A DNA stretch of 64,000 nucleotides from CAG-964 sp902789345 (GCA_052117325.1 JBQKJJ010000013.1), one strand, 5' to 3'; counted from the stretch's first letter, positions 17,025 to 26,292 are shown. The notes: generated by a model not told the origin, from the sequence alone. Numbers and translations: made by a program.

Positions 17025-18908
17025 ATGAGTTTTTTGGCAGGAGAATTTGATGTTGCAGTTATTGGAGCAGGTCACGCTGGTATTGAGGCGGCCCTTGCTT
17101 CCGCAAGACTTGGCTGTAACACTGTGGCCTTTACAATAAATATGGATGCAGTTGGCAACTGTCCTTGTAACCCGTCAATAGGCGGTACGGCAAAAGGACA
17201 TCTAGTAAGAGAAATAGATGCCATAGGCGGTGAAATGGGAAAAACAGCTGACGAAAGTATGCTGCAAATGCGTATGCTTAACAGAGGAAAGGGTCCGGCT
17301 GTACATTCACTAAGGGCGCAGATTGACAGAAGAAAATATAGCGAAATTATGAAGCACAAAATGGAGCTTCAAGAAAATTTGCAGGTATTGCAGGCTGAAA
17401 TAACCGATATTAGCAGAGAGAGCGATTATTGGATTTTGGAAACAAGACTAAAAGCACAGTTTAAATGCAAAGCGGTTGTTATTGCTACCGGTACTTTCTT
17501 AGGCGGCAGAGTTTATGTAGGCGACGTTTCTTATGAAAGCGGACCGGACGGTATTTTTCCGGCATCATTTTTGGGAGGCTCACTTAAAAAGCTGGGTTTA
17601 TCTCTTAGAAGATTTAAAACAGGTACGCCTGCTAGGGTATTAAAAAGAAGCATAGATTTTTCAGACCTTGAAGAACAGTGTGGCGATGAACCTGTTACCC
17701 CTTTTTCTTACGATACTTTAGAGCCGCCTAAAAATAAAATAAAGTGCCACATTAGCTGGACAAACGAAGAAACAAAGAAAATAATACTAGACAACATTCA
17801 CCGTTCCCCTTTGTATGGCGGACTTATTGAAGGTGTTGGGCCAAGATACTGTCCAAGCATAGAGGACAAAATAGTTAGATTTGCCGATAAAAAAAGACAT
17901 CAGCTGTTTATTGAGCCGTGTGGAATTAATACGGAGGAAATGTACTTGCAGGGAATGTCCTCATCATTGCCGGAAGATGTACAGCTTGAATTTTATCACT
18001 CTATAAAAGGTTTAGAAAACGCTGTAGTAATGCGCCCGGCTTACGCCATAGAGTACGATTGCGTTGATCCTACTATGATGAAAAGCACGCTTGAATTTGA
18101 GAATTTCCCAAATTTATATGGTGCAGGACAATTTAACGGCAGCTCAGGATACGAGGAGGCTGCAGCGCAGGGACTTGTAGCCGGTATTAACGCAGCATTA
18201 AAGGTACAAGGCAGGGAACCGTTTATTTTGGACAGAGCGTCTTCATATATAGGAACATTAATAGACGACCTAATTACAAAAGGTGCAGACGATCCATACA
18301 GAATGATGACCTCTCGTTCCGAATACAGACTTGTTTTAAGACAGGACAACGCAGACGAAAGACTTACACCACTTGGCAGAAAAATAGGTTTAATATCTGA
18401 CGACAGGTGGAACAGGTTTACTGCAAAGCAGCAACAAAAGAAAGACGAAATAAAAAGGCTAAAAAATACTGTAATACCACCAACGGAACAAGTAAATGCT
18501 ATACTTGTTTCACGTGAAACAACACCTATAACTACAGGAGTAAGGTTAATTGACTTAATGAAGCGCCCTCAAATAAACTATGCCGCATTAGAGCCTGTAG
18601 ATACTACAAGACCACAGCTTGATGTAAATGTACAGGAACAGGTGGAAATAGATGTTAAATATGAGGGCTACATAAAAAGACAGGCTGAACAAATTGCAAA
18701 AATGAGAAAGCTTGAGGAAAAGCGACTGCCTAAAATTGACTTTAACCAAATTGTAGGCCTAAGACTGGAGGCTATTGAAAAGCTTAACAAGGTAAAGCCT
18801 GAAAATATTGGACAGGCTTCCAGAATAAGCGGCGTCAGTCCTGCGGATATTTCCGTATTGCTAATATGGCTTGCACAGCAGTCACATAAAAAACAAAAGG
18901 ATAATTAG
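17025..18908 (+). CDS. mnmG: tRNA uridine 5-carboxymethylaminomethyl modification enzyme MnmG
   Basis: This FAD enzyme is the partner of MnmE. The 627 residues include the dinucleotide-binding motif VIGAGHAGIEAALASARLG at the N terminus, CNPSIGGTAKGHLVREIDA, and the C-terminal helical domain. A perfect parS site lies inside the coding region at 18506-18521, encoding part of VSRETTP. rsmG follows after four bases. Confidence 0.97.
   Translation: MSFLAGEFDVAVIGAGHAGIEAALASARLGCNTVAFTINMDAVGNCPCNPSIGGTAKGHLVREIDAIGGEMGKTADESMLQMRMLNRGKGPAVHSLRAQIDRRKYSEIMKHKMELQENLQVLQAEITDISRESDYWILETRLKAQFKCKAVVIATGTFLGGRVYVGDVSYESGPDGIFPASFLGGSLKKLGLSLRRFKTGTPARVLKRSIDFSDLEEQCGDEPVTPFSYDTLEPPKNKIKCHISWTNEETKKIILDNIHRSPLYGGLIEGVGPRYCPSIEDKIVRFADKKRHQLFIEPCGINTEEMYLQGMSSSLPEDVQLEFYHSIKGLENAVVMRPAYAIEYDCVDPTMMKSTLEFENFPNLYGAGQFNGSSGYEEAAAQGLVAGINAALKVQGREPFILDRASSYIGTLIDDLITKGADDPYRMMTSRSEYRLVLRQDNADERLTPLGRKIGLISDDRWNRFTAKQQQKKDEIKRLKNTVIPPTEQVNAILVSRETTPITTGVRLIDLMKRPQINYAALEPVDTTRPQLDVNVQEQVEIDVKYEGYIKRQAEQIAKMRKLEEKRLPKIDFNQIVGLRLEAIEKLNKVKPENIGQASRISGVSPADISVLLIWLAQQSHKKQKDN
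18506..18521. promoter_or_regulatory. parS: parS site inside mnmG
   Basis: TGTTTCACGTGAAACA is the perfect 16-bp Bacillota parS palindrome, to which Spo0J/ParB loads as a CTP-dependent clamp. Confidence 0.93.
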
Positions 18909-18912
18909 GCTT

Positions 18913-19623
18913 ATGAATGAATTTAATGATGTTTTACAGTCAGGAATGGCTAAATTTAATATTATCTTAACTGAAAAACAGATTTGGCAGTTTAATGAAT
19001 ATTATAAACTACTTACCCAGTGGAACAATAAAATGAATTTAACAGCTATAACAGAACCCACAGAGGTAGCCCTTAAGCATTTTGTCGATAGCTGTAGTAT
19101 TTTGAATTATATAAAGGTTAAAGAAAATGCTAAGGTTATTGACATTGGTACAGGTGCAGGATTTCCGGGAATCCCCCTAAAAATAGTAAGAGATGATATT
19201 AATTTAACATTACTGGACAGCTTAAATAAAAGACTTTTATTTTTAAATGAAGTTGCTAAAGAAATAGGCATTACAGCTAACACCATACACGGCAGAGCCG
19301 AAGACTACGGAAAAGACATCACATACCGTGAAAAGTATGATATGGCTGTATCTCGTGCTGTTGCTCCGCTAAATGTACTAAGTGAATACTGTATCCCTTT
19401 TGTAAGAAAAGGCGGTATATTTGTTTCTATGAAAGGTCCAAATGTGCAGGAAGAAGTAAACGCCGGCAAAAACTCAATTAAATTACTGGGCGGAAAAATT
19501 AATAATGTAAAGCAGTTTAGTTTAGGTGATAACAGCAGAAGTATTATTATTGTTGACAAGGTTAATAATACACCTGCCGCATATCCAAGGCACGGCTCAA
19601 AGATTTCTAAAAAGCCCCTTTAA
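18913..19623 (+). CDS. rsmG: 16S rRNA (guanine527-N7)-methyltransferase RsmG
   Basis: The 236-residue protein carries the SAM-binding motif VIDIGTGAGFPGIPLKIV and the RsmG-type AVSRAVAPLNVLSEY segment. It methylates G527 of 16S rRNA. I take the ATG at 18913 as start, giving MNEFNDVLQSG; the frame is open further upstream, but that would overlap mnmG. It ends before a strong terminator. Confidence 0.95.
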   Translation: MNEFNDVLQSGMAKFNIILTEKQIWQFNEYYKLLTQWNNKMNLTAITEPTEVALKHFVDSCSILNYIKVKENAKVIDIGTGAGFPGIPLKIVRDDINLTLLDSLNKRLLFLNEVAKEIGITANTIHGRAEDYGKDITYREKYDMAVSRAVAPLNVLSEYCIPFVRKGGIFVSMKGPNVQEEVNAGKNSIKLLGGKINNVKQFSLGDNSRSIIIVDKVNNTPAAYPRHGSKISKKPL

Positions 19624-19660
19624 GTTTGTGTAGCAATTTATAAGATAAAAATAGATATTT

Positions 19661-19701
19661 CCCGATAATAATTTATGTGTTATTATCGGGGGATGTTTTT
19701 G
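19661..19701 (+). terminator. Terminator after rsmG
   Basis: CCCGATAATAA pairs perfectly with TTATTATCGGG and a T-rich tail follows. Confidence 0.8.
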
Positions 19702-19776
19702 TTAAAAAATTAATCTGTTTTTCGACCTGTTTATTAATAATAATGTAAAACCTTTTATTTTGTATTTACTTCCTTT

Positions 19777-19806
19777 GACAAAATTGTTTTTGCTGTTGTG
19801 TTATTA
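19777..19806 (+). promoter_or_regulatory. Possible promoter of the first parB-family gene
   Basis: TTGACA occurs upstream of the gene, followed after 18 bases by TGTTAT. The -35 box is consensus and the -10 box is weak. Confidence 0.45.
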
Positions 19807-19855
19807 TATTGTTGTCAACAAGAGGAGAGGAAGTTTAAAAAAGAGGTGCTACACT

Positions 19856-20668
19856 ATGAAGTTGATTTTACGAGATGACAATAAACTAACAGACATACCT
19901 GTAATTTACATAATGCCAAACAAGTCTCAGCCAAGAAAGGTTTTTAATAAAGACGAGCTTGAGGCGCTTTCCCAGAGTATTGCAAAAAATGGCATTTTAC
20001 AGCCCCTAACGGTTAGAAAGCACTCCCCTGTGGAATATGAGCTTATAGCCGGTGAAAGAAGACTGCGTGCCGCTATAATGGCAGGCTTTGCAAAGGTGCC
20101 ATGTATTGTAATGAAGTGTACTGACAATCAATCCGCCATATTTGCATTAATTGAAAATTTGCAAAGGTCTGACCTTAATATGTTTGAAGAGGCATTAGGC
20201 ATAAAAAAACTAATAACAGAATGTAATATGACTCAGGAACAAATTGCTAAGCAAATAGGAAAAAATCAGTCAACCGTTGCCAACAAGCTTAGGTTATTAA
20301 GACTAACACCTGAGGAACAAAAAATAATACTTAATAATAATTTAACCGAAAGGCACGCCAGAGTAGTGTTAAAGCTTAGTGAAGAAAAAAGATTGGCGGC
20401 GCTTAAAAAAATTGCCGAAGGCCCATTAAATGTAGCCAAAAGTGAAAAGCTTGTTAATGAAATGCTTGGTGATTGCCCTGTTAAAAAGAAAAAGTCAATA
20501 AATCAAAAATTTATTATAAAGGATGTAAGGATATTTATAAATACATTTATGAAAGCCTGTGACACAATGAAGTCCAGCGGTATAAATGCTGTAAGTAACA
20601 AAGTTGAAAGTGACGAATACATTGAATACAGCGTAAGAATACCAAAACGCTCTGCTTACAGCAGCTAA
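19856..20668 (+). CDS. noc: ParB-family DNA-binding CTPase (Noc position)
   Basis: The 270-residue protein has the ParB N-terminal CTPase domain (QPLTVRK, GERRLRAAIMAG, ENLQRSDLN) and the helix-turn-helix MTQEQIAKQIGKNQSTVANKLRLL. By position, just before soj and parB, it corresponds to Noc, the nucleoid occlusion factor. However, it lacks the basic amphipathic N-terminal helix that anchors Bacillus Noc to the membrane. The start at 19856 follows AAAGAGGTG; an upstream extension of 32 residues is open but unlikely. It may be Noc or a second ParB. Confidence 0.82.
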   Translation: MKLILRDDNKLTDIPVIYIMPNKSQPRKVFNKDELEALSQSIAKNGILQPLTVRKHSPVEYELIAGERRLRAAIMAGFAKVPCIVMKCTDNQSAIFALIENLQRSDLNMFEEALGIKKLITECNMTQEQIAKQIGKNQSTVANKLRLLRLTPEEQKIILNNNLTERHARVVLKLSEEKRLAALKKIAEGPLNVAKSEKLVNEMLGDCPVKKKKSINQKFIIKDVRIFINTFMKACDTMKSSGINAVSNKVESDEYIEYSVRIPKRSAYSS

Positions 20669-20725
20669 TTTAAAGTACAAGAGTATAAGTTTCCACTCAT
20701 ACCAATTTCCTTATCTGAAACCCCC

Positions 20726-20770
20726 GCAGGAGCCGTACAGTTTTACATTGTACGGCTCCTGCACCTTTTT
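20726..20770 (+). terminator. Terminator after the first parB-family gene
   Basis: GCAGGAGCCGTACA pairs perfectly with TGTACGGCTCCTGC across a 9-base loop, followed by a T run. Confidence 0.9.
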
Positions 20771-20858
20771 ATATAAAACTCTAGTGTTTATATAATCTTT
20801 TGCTGTATTTAATTAAACACATACTTTTGTGATACAATAACAAACTAATCTCCCCTAC

Positions 20859-20874
20859 TGTTTCACGTGAAACA
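20859..20874. promoter_or_regulatory. parS: parS site upstream of soj
   Basis: This is a second perfect TGTTTCACGTGAAACA palindrome. It lies about 90 bases before soj, where ParB spreading could also affect the soj-parB promoter. Confidence 0.93.
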
Positions 20875-20898
20875 TATATTATTTTTATTAAATATATC

Positions 20899-20927
20899 TT
20901 TAAAATTAGTTGTAATAGTGGTATAAT
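20899..20927 (+). promoter_or_regulatory. soj promoter
   Basis: TATAAT at 20922-20927 lies 17 bases after TTTAAA at 20899-20904, about 37 bases before the soj start. Confidence 0.55.
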
Positions 20928-20963
20928 TTATATGTTAAATTTAAGAAAATGAGAGGTGTATTT

Positions 20964-21725
20964 ATGGCTAAGGTTATTGCGGTGGCAAACCAAAAGGGTG
21001 GCGTAGGCAAAACAACTACCGCCGTTAATTTAGCAGCCGCCTTGGGCATTAATAATAAAAAGACTCTTCTTATTGATATAGACCCACAGGGAAATTCCAC
21101 AAGCGGTGTTGGTATAGACAAGCGTACATTGGACTATACTACATATGACTTATTGGTTGATAACATTAAGGTACAACAGGCACTTTTGCATACAAAGTTT
21201 CAATGTTTGGATATTTTGCCTGCCAGTATAAATTTAGCGGCCGCAGAGCTTGAAATAGCCGAAAAAAGTAAACGAGAGTCTTTACTTAAAAATGCCGTTA
21301 CACCTGTTCGTGGCAATTATGACTACATAATTATAGACTGTCCCCCATCATTAGGACTGATAACAACAAACGCACTTTGCTTTAGTGACACTATACTTGT
21401 GCCGATTCAATGCGAGTATTATGCACTGGAGGGCTTGTCACAGCTAATGAATACGGTTAGAAGAGTAAAAAGGCAATATAACAGTAAGCTTGAAATGGAA
21501 GGCGTTCTGCTTACTATGTATGACGGAAGACTTAACCTTACCCAACAGGTTGTAGATGAGGTTAAAAGATATTTTCCAAGAAAGGTTTTTGCAACGGTAA
21601 TACCAAGAGGTGTAAGACTTTCAGAAGCACCAAGCTTTGGTATGCCTGTTATGTATTTTGATAAAGCCTGCAAGGGCAGTGCCGCATATTTAGCGTTGGC
21701 ACAGGAAATAATTAATAATTATTAA
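20964..21725 (+). CDS. soj: Chromosome partitioning ATPase Soj (ParA)
   Basis: The 253-residue ParA-type ATPase has the deviant Walker A motif KGGVGKTT near the N terminus, LLIDIDPQGNSTSGVG, and the IIDCPPSLGLIT Walker B region. It binds DNA in the ATP form, acts with ParB in origin segregation and regulates DnaA. The start at 20964 follows GAGAGGTG; an in-frame ATG 15 bases upstream overlaps that site. Confidence 0.95.
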   Translation: MAKVIAVANQKGGVGKTTTAVNLAAALGINNKKTLLIDIDPQGNSTSGVGIDKRTLDYTTYDLLVDNIKVQQALLHTKFQCLDILPASINLAAAELEIAEKSKRESLLKNAVTPVRGNYDYIIIDCPPSLGLITTNALCFSDTILVPIQCEYYALEGLSQLMNTVRRVKRQYNSKLEMEGVLLTMYDGRLNLTQQVVDEVKRYFPRKVFATVIPRGVRLSEAPSFGMPVMYFDKACKGSAAYLALAQEIINNY

Positions 21726-21755
21726 TTGAGGTATAAAGTGAAAGGAGTGTAGAAA

Positions 21756-22637
21756 TTGGCTGCAAAAAAAAGAGGCGGACTCGGCAAAGGGTTGGACGCC
21801 ATTTTTATAGAAAATGAGCCGGAGGAAAGCAGCAGCAATGTTACGCTGAAAATATCCGAAATAGAGCCAAACAAAAACCAGCCACGGCGAGAATTTGACG
21901 ATAACGCTTTGGCAGAGCTGGCAGAATCTATTTCTCAACATGGTGTGCTGCAGCCATTGCTTGTAAGACCTATAGCCGACGGCGGTTATCAAATAGTTGC
22001 CGGCGAGAGAAGATGGCGTGCAAGCCGTATGGCAGGCTTAACCGAGGTACCTGTAGTTATAAGAGAGCTTTCAGACAGTGAAACAATGGAGCTTGCCCTT
22101 ATTGAAAATTTGCAGAGAGAAGACCTTTCTCCTGTTGAAGAGGCTTTGGGCTACAAACAGCTTATGGAAGAATACAATATGTCACAGGATCAGGTGTCCA
22201 AAACGGTTGGCAGGTCAAGGCCGGCTATTGCAAACGCACTTAGACTGCTTAATTTACCGGATGAAATTCTAAATTTGGTAAATACCGCAAAAATAAGTGC
22301 AGGTCACGGCAGAACGCTGTTGTCATTTAAAAATCCTGATGATATGCTGGTATGGGCTAAAAAGTGTGTAACAGACGATATTTCTGTAAGAGAGCTTGAG
22401 CGCATAGCAAAAAAATCAAATCAAGATTTTGAAAACAGAGGCAAAGAAAATAAGGTTACTAAAAAGGTTAAAAGATTGCCTTATTATGACGAGGTGGAGT
22501 TATCCCTTAACGAGCACTTAGGCAGGAAAGTATCTGTATCAGGTGACGCAGAAAACAAGGGCGTCCTTGAAATTGAATTTTACAGTAAGGACGACCTTTT
22601 TGAGCTTGCACAAATGTTGGGCAAAAACTCAATGTAA
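21756..22637 (+). CDS. parB: Chromosome partitioning protein ParB (Spo0J)
   Basis: The TTG-started 293-residue protein begins with the GGLGKGLDAIF motif that stimulates ParA ATPase. It has the ParB CTPase motif GERRWRASRMAG and NLQREDLSPVEEA, and a helix-turn-helix (MSQDQVSKTVGRSRPAIANALRLL) that binds parS. It lies 30 bases after soj behind GAAAGGAGTG. It is the clear Spo0J orthologue of the two ParB-family genes here. Confidence 0.96.
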   Translation: MAAKKRGGLGKGLDAIFIENEPEESSSNVTLKISEIEPNKNQPRREFDDNALAELAESISQHGVLQPLLVRPIADGGYQIVAGERRWRASRMAGLTEVPVVIRELSDSETMELALIENLQREDLSPVEEALGYKQLMEEYNMSQDQVSKTVGRSRPAIANALRLLNLPDEILNLVNTAKISAGHGRTLLSFKNPDDMLVWAKKCVTDDISVRELERIAKKSNQDFENRGKENKVTKKVKRLPYYDEVELSLNEHLGRKVSVSGDAENKGVLEIEFYSKDDLFELAQMLGKNSM

Positions 22638-22691
22638 GTTTATTATTATTTTTTATATATTAAGTAATTCAGAGGAAAGGAAATTTAATTT

Positions 22692-23969
22692 ATGCTAGAT
22701 ATTAAATTTTTGAGAGAAAATCCTGAAATAGTTAAACAAAACATTAGAAATAAATTTCAGGACAGCAAGCTTGTACTTGTTGACGAGGTAATTGAGCTTG
22801 ATAAAAAAAGCAGACAGACTCAGCAAGAGGCTGACGCTTTGCGTGCTGACAGAAATAAATTTTCTAAGCAAATTGGTGCATTAATGGCACAGGGCAAAAA
22901 AGACGAAGCAGAGGAAATGAAAGCTAAGGTAACCCAGCAGGCAGACAAGCTGGCTAAACTTCAGGAGGAAGAAGCTGCATTACAAAAGGAAATACTTGAA
23001 AGAATGATGGTTATACCAAACATTATAGATCCATCTGTTCCTATAGGTAAAGACGACTCTGAAAATGTTGAGATTGAAAAATTCGGGGAGCCTGTAGTGC
23101 CTGATTTTGAAATTCCTTACCATACAGAAATAATGGAGAAGTTTAACGGTATTGACCTTGACAGTGCCAGAAGTGTAGCCGGTAACGGTTTTTATTACTT
23201 AATGGGCGACATTGCAAGACTGCATTCCGCCGTAATTTCGTATGCCCGTGATTTTATGATTGACAGGGGTTTTACCTACTGCATACCTCCTTATATGATT
23301 AGAAGTAATGTGGTAACAGGTGTTATGAGCTTTGCTGAAATGGATTCTATGATGTATAAAATTGAGGGCGAAGACCTATATCTTATAGGTACAAGTGAAC
23401 ACTCAATGATTGGTAAATTTATTGACACCATGAACAAAGAGGAAGATCTGCCATATACACTTACAAGCTATTCACCTTGTTTCCGTAAGGAAAAAGGCGC
23501 ACATGGTATAGAAGAGCGTGGTGTATACAGAATTCATCAGTTTGAAAAGCAGGAAATGATTGTTGTCTGCAAGCCTGACGAAAGCAAAATGTGGTTTGAC
23601 AAGCTTTGGAAAAACACAGTAGACCTGTTCCGCTCTTTAGACATACCTGTAAGAACACTTGAGTGCTGCTCGGGCGATTTGGCCGACCTAAAGGTTAAAT
23701 CAATAGATGTAGAAGCATGGTCACCTCGTCAGAAAAAGTATTTTGAGGTAGGCAGCTGTTCTAACCTAGGTGATGCACAGGCAAGAAGACTAAAAATAAG
23801 AGTTAAGGGAAAGGGCGGTAAATATTTTGCACATACCCTTAACAACACTGTAGTTGCCCCGCCAAGAATGCTTATAGCGTTCCTTGAAAACAACCTAAAT
23901 GCTGACGGCACTGTGAATATTCCTGTTGCTTTAAGACCTTATATGGGCGGCAAGGAGCTTATTAAATAA
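22692..23969 (+). CDS. serS: Seryl-tRNA synthetase
   Basis: The 425-residue class II synthetase has the N-terminal antiparallel coiled coil that grips the tRNA long arm (about residues 28-105). Motif 2 is FRKEKGAHGIEERGVYR, and motif 3 lies near the C terminus (NNTVVAPPRMLIAFLENN). It charges tRNA-Ser with serine. It follows parB after 54 bases behind GAGGAAAGG. Confidence 0.96.
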   Translation: MLDIKFLRENPEIVKQNIRNKFQDSKLVLVDEVIELDKKSRQTQQEADALRADRNKFSKQIGALMAQGKKDEAEEMKAKVTQQADKLAKLQEEEAALQKEILERMMVIPNIIDPSVPIGKDDSENVEIEKFGEPVVPDFEIPYHTEIMEKFNGIDLDSARSVAGNGFYYLMGDIARLHSAVISYARDFMIDRGFTYCIPPYMIRSNVVTGVMSFAEMDSMMYKIEGEDLYLIGTSEHSMIGKFIDTMNKEEDLPYTLTSYSPCFRKEKGAHGIEERGVYRIHQFEKQEMIVVCKPDESKMWFDKLWKNTVDLFRSLDIPVRTLECCSGDLADLKVKSIDVEAWSPRQKKYFEVGSCSNLGDAQARRLKIRVKGKGGKYFAHTLNNTVVAPPRMLIAFLENNLNADGTVNIPVALRPYMGGKELIK

Positions 23970-23982
23970 TTGGCCTCTTGTA

Positions 23983-24011
23983 TTGACAAATTATTTATAT
24001 AGAGATATAAT
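23983..24011 (+). promoter_or_regulatory. guaB promoter
   Basis: TTGACA (23983-23988), 17 bases, TATAAT (24006-24011): a perfect sigma-A promoter. I recognise no purine riboswitch in the 64-base leader. Confidence 0.88.
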
Positions 24012-24075
24012 CGACATAATAACCTAAAATCAGTAGCTATAAAATACTGAATAAGAATAAGGAGGAAGAAAGGCA

Positions 24076-25554
24076 ATGATAAACAAAAATTATCAAGAAA
24101 AATTCTGTAAAGAAGCTCTGACATTTGATGATGTTCTGCTGATTCCGGGTGAATCTTTTGTAGAACCTGCTAATGTTAATATTGGAGCACAACTAACTAA
24201 GAAGATTAGGCTGAACACACCGCTTATTACAGCTGCTATGGACACTGTAACAGAGGCTAAAATGGCTATTGCCATTGCCAGAGAGGGCGGCATAGGCATT
24301 ATTCACAAGAATATGACTATTGAACAGCAGGCAGACCAAGTTGACAGAGTAAAGAGATCAGAAAACGGTGTTATAGCTAATCCGTTCTTCCTATCGCCGG
24401 AGCATACTGTAAACGACGCAAACCAGCTTATGGCTAAGTATAAAATATCCGGTGTGCCAATATGCGAGGGTGAAAAGCTTGTTGGTATTATTACAAATCG
24501 TGATATGCGTTTTATGACAGAAGAAGACTACAGCCAGCAGATTAAAAATGTTATGACAGCTGAAAAGCTTGTAACAGCTCCTGTTGGAACAAGTATGGAG
24601 CAGGCTCAGGAAATTTTAAGAGAGCATAAAATTGAGAAGCTGCCTCTTGTAGATAAAGACGGCAAGCTAATGGGACTTATTACAATAAAAGATATTGAAA
24701 AGTCAATGCAGTACCCTAACTCTGCAAGAGATGAAAAGGGCAGACTGCTTTGTGGTGCAGCTATTGGTGCTACAGCAGATGTACTTGAGAGAGTAGCAGA
24801 GCTTGTAAAGGCACAGGTAGATGTACTTGTACTTGATTCAGCTCATGGTCACAACAGAAATGTTATTGCAGCAGTTAAGCGTGTAAAAGATGCATTCCCG
24901 AATGTTCAGCTTATTGCAGGTAATGTTGCAACAGCCGCAGCTACAAGAGCATTAATAGAAGCAGGTGCTGACGCAGTAAAGGTTGGTATTGGTCCTGGTT
25001 CTATATGTACTACCCGTGTAGTAGCAGGTATTGGCGTACCGCAAATTACAGCTATTTACGATGCCGCTTGTGCAGCAGCAGAGTATGGTGTACCAATAAT
25101 TGCAGACGGTGGCATTAAGTATTCCGGCGATATTGTTAAGGCTTTGGCAGCCGGCGGTAACGCTGTTATGATTGGTTCACTTGTTGCAGGCTGTGAGGAA
25201 TCACCTGGCGACAGCGAAATTTATCAGGGCAGACAGTTTAAGGTATACCGTGGTATGGGCAGTCTTGGTGCTATGGGTAAAGGCAGTCAGGACAGATATT
25301 TCCAAAGCGGATTTAAGAAGTTTGTACCGGAGGGTGTTGAAGGCAGAGTACCTTATAAGGGATATTTGTCAGAAACAATATACCAAATGGTTGGCGGTCT
25401 TCGTGCAGGTATGGGATATACAGGCTGTGAAACTATAGAAGAGCTTCACGAAAAAGCACAGTTTGTACGCATTACCGGTGCAGGCTTAAAAGAGAGCCAC
25501 CCACACGACATAAGCATTACTAAAGAAGCTCCTAATTATTCTTATAACGGTTAA
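24076..25554 (+). CDS. guaB: IMP dehydrogenase
   Basis: GuaB oxidises IMP to XMP, the committed step of GMP synthesis. The 492-residue protein has the TIM-barrel start LTFDDVLLIPGES, two CBS domains (about residues 95-205), and the catalytic loop GIGPGSICTTR with the active cysteine. The flap motif GSQDRYFQ follows. It is a single-gene unit with its own promoter and terminator. Confidence 0.97.
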   Translation: MINKNYQEKFCKEALTFDDVLLIPGESFVEPANVNIGAQLTKKIRLNTPLITAAMDTVTEAKMAIAIAREGGIGIIHKNMTIEQQADQVDRVKRSENGVIANPFFLSPEHTVNDANQLMAKYKISGVPICEGEKLVGIITNRDMRFMTEEDYSQQIKNVMTAEKLVTAPVGTSMEQAQEILREHKIEKLPLVDKDGKLMGLITIKDIEKSMQYPNSARDEKGRLLCGAAIGATADVLERVAELVKAQVDVLVLDSAHGHNRNVIAAVKRVKDAFPNVQLIAGNVATAAATRALIEAGADAVKVGIGPGSICTTRVVAGIGVPQITAIYDAACAAAEYGVPIIADGGIKYSGDIVKALAAGGNAVMIGSLVAGCEESPGDSEIYQGRQFKVYRGMGSLGAMGKGSQDRYFQSGFKKFVPEGVEGRVPYKGYLSETIYQMVGGLRAGMGYTGCETIEELHEKAQFVRITGAGLKESHPHDISITKEAPNYSYNG

Positions 25555-25576
25555 TATATTTATAATTCACTGATAA

Positions 25577-25617
25577 AATGTCAGCTTGTCTGTTTTTAAT
25601 GACAAGCTGACATTTTT
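25577..25617 (+). terminator. guaB terminator
   Basis: TGTCAGCTTGTC pairs perfectly with GACAAGCTGACA, followed by five T. Confidence 0.9.
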
Positions 25618-25671
25618 AAATTTATAATCGCTTATATTATGCTGCTTTAAAATAATATACGAGTTTTTACA

Positions 25672-25718
25672 TAAATAAAAAGGGTATGCAGTAAATTTTA
25701 TAATCTGCATACCCTTTA
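25672..25718 (-). terminator. Terminator after the rubrerythrin gene
   Basis: AAGGGTATGCAG pairs with CTGCATACCCTT. On the minus strand a T-rich tract follows. Confidence 0.8.
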
Positions 25719-25740
25719 ATATTATCTTTTATAATATGTT

Positions 25741-26292
25741 TTACTTATCGCCAAAATATCTCTTTAGCAAACCGTTAAAGCCTGCACCGTGGCGTGCTTC
25801 GTCCTTTGCCATTTCATGTACTGTGTCGTGAATAGCGTCAAGGTCGGCTGCCTTTGCTCTCTTAGCCAAGTCAAATTTACCCTCGCAAGCACCTGTTTCA
25901 GCAGCTACTCTTAGCTCTAAGTTTTTCTTTGTGCTGTTTGTTACAACCTCACCAAGCAGCTCGGCAAACTTTGCAGCGTGCTCTGCCTCTTCAAAAGCAT
26001 ACTTTGTAAATGCAGCTGAAATCTCAGGGTAGCCCTCTCTGTCTGCAACTCTTGCCATAGCAAGATACATACCAACCTCACTGCACTCACCGTTAAAGTT
26101 AGCAACTAGATCGTCGTGAATGTCCTGTGAAACACCCTTTGCAACGCCTACTTCGTGTACAGTAGCAAAGCTTATGTCGCCTGAAGTAGCCTCAGTAAAT
26201 TTTGAACCAGGCACGCCGCACTGTGGGCACTTTTCAGGTGGTGTATCTCCTTCGTGAACATATCCGCATACAGGGCAAATCCATTTTTTCAT
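25741..26292 (-). CDS. Reverse rubrerythrin (peroxide/oxygen detoxification)
   Basis: The 183-residue protein has the rubredoxin domain at the N terminus (WICPVCGYVHEGDTPPEKCPQCGVP, four Cys) and the ferritin-like diiron four-helix bundle after it (FNGECSEVGMYLAMARVADREG; FEEAEHAAKFAELLGE; DEARHGAGF). Classical rubrerythrin has the opposite order, so this is the reverse type found in clostridia, which reduces peroxide and oxygen. The start ATG at 26292 follows GGAGG at a good distance. It lies 68 bases downstream of perR and is probably co-transcribed. Confidence 0.92.
   Translation of the reverse strand: MKKWICPVCGYVHEGDTPPEKCPQCGVPGSKFTEATSGDISFATVHEVGVAKGVSQDIHDDLVANFNGECSEVGMYLAMARVADREGYPEISAAFTKYAFEEAEHAAKFAELLGEVVTNSTKKNLELRVAAETGACEGKFDLAKRAKAADLDAIHDTVHEMAKDEARHGAGFNGLLKRYFGDK

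Noticed and set aside
19655..19675. Half of a Noc-binding-site-like word (TATTTCCCG)
   Set aside because: The second half does not match GGGAAATA, and the sequence is part of the rsmG terminator stem.
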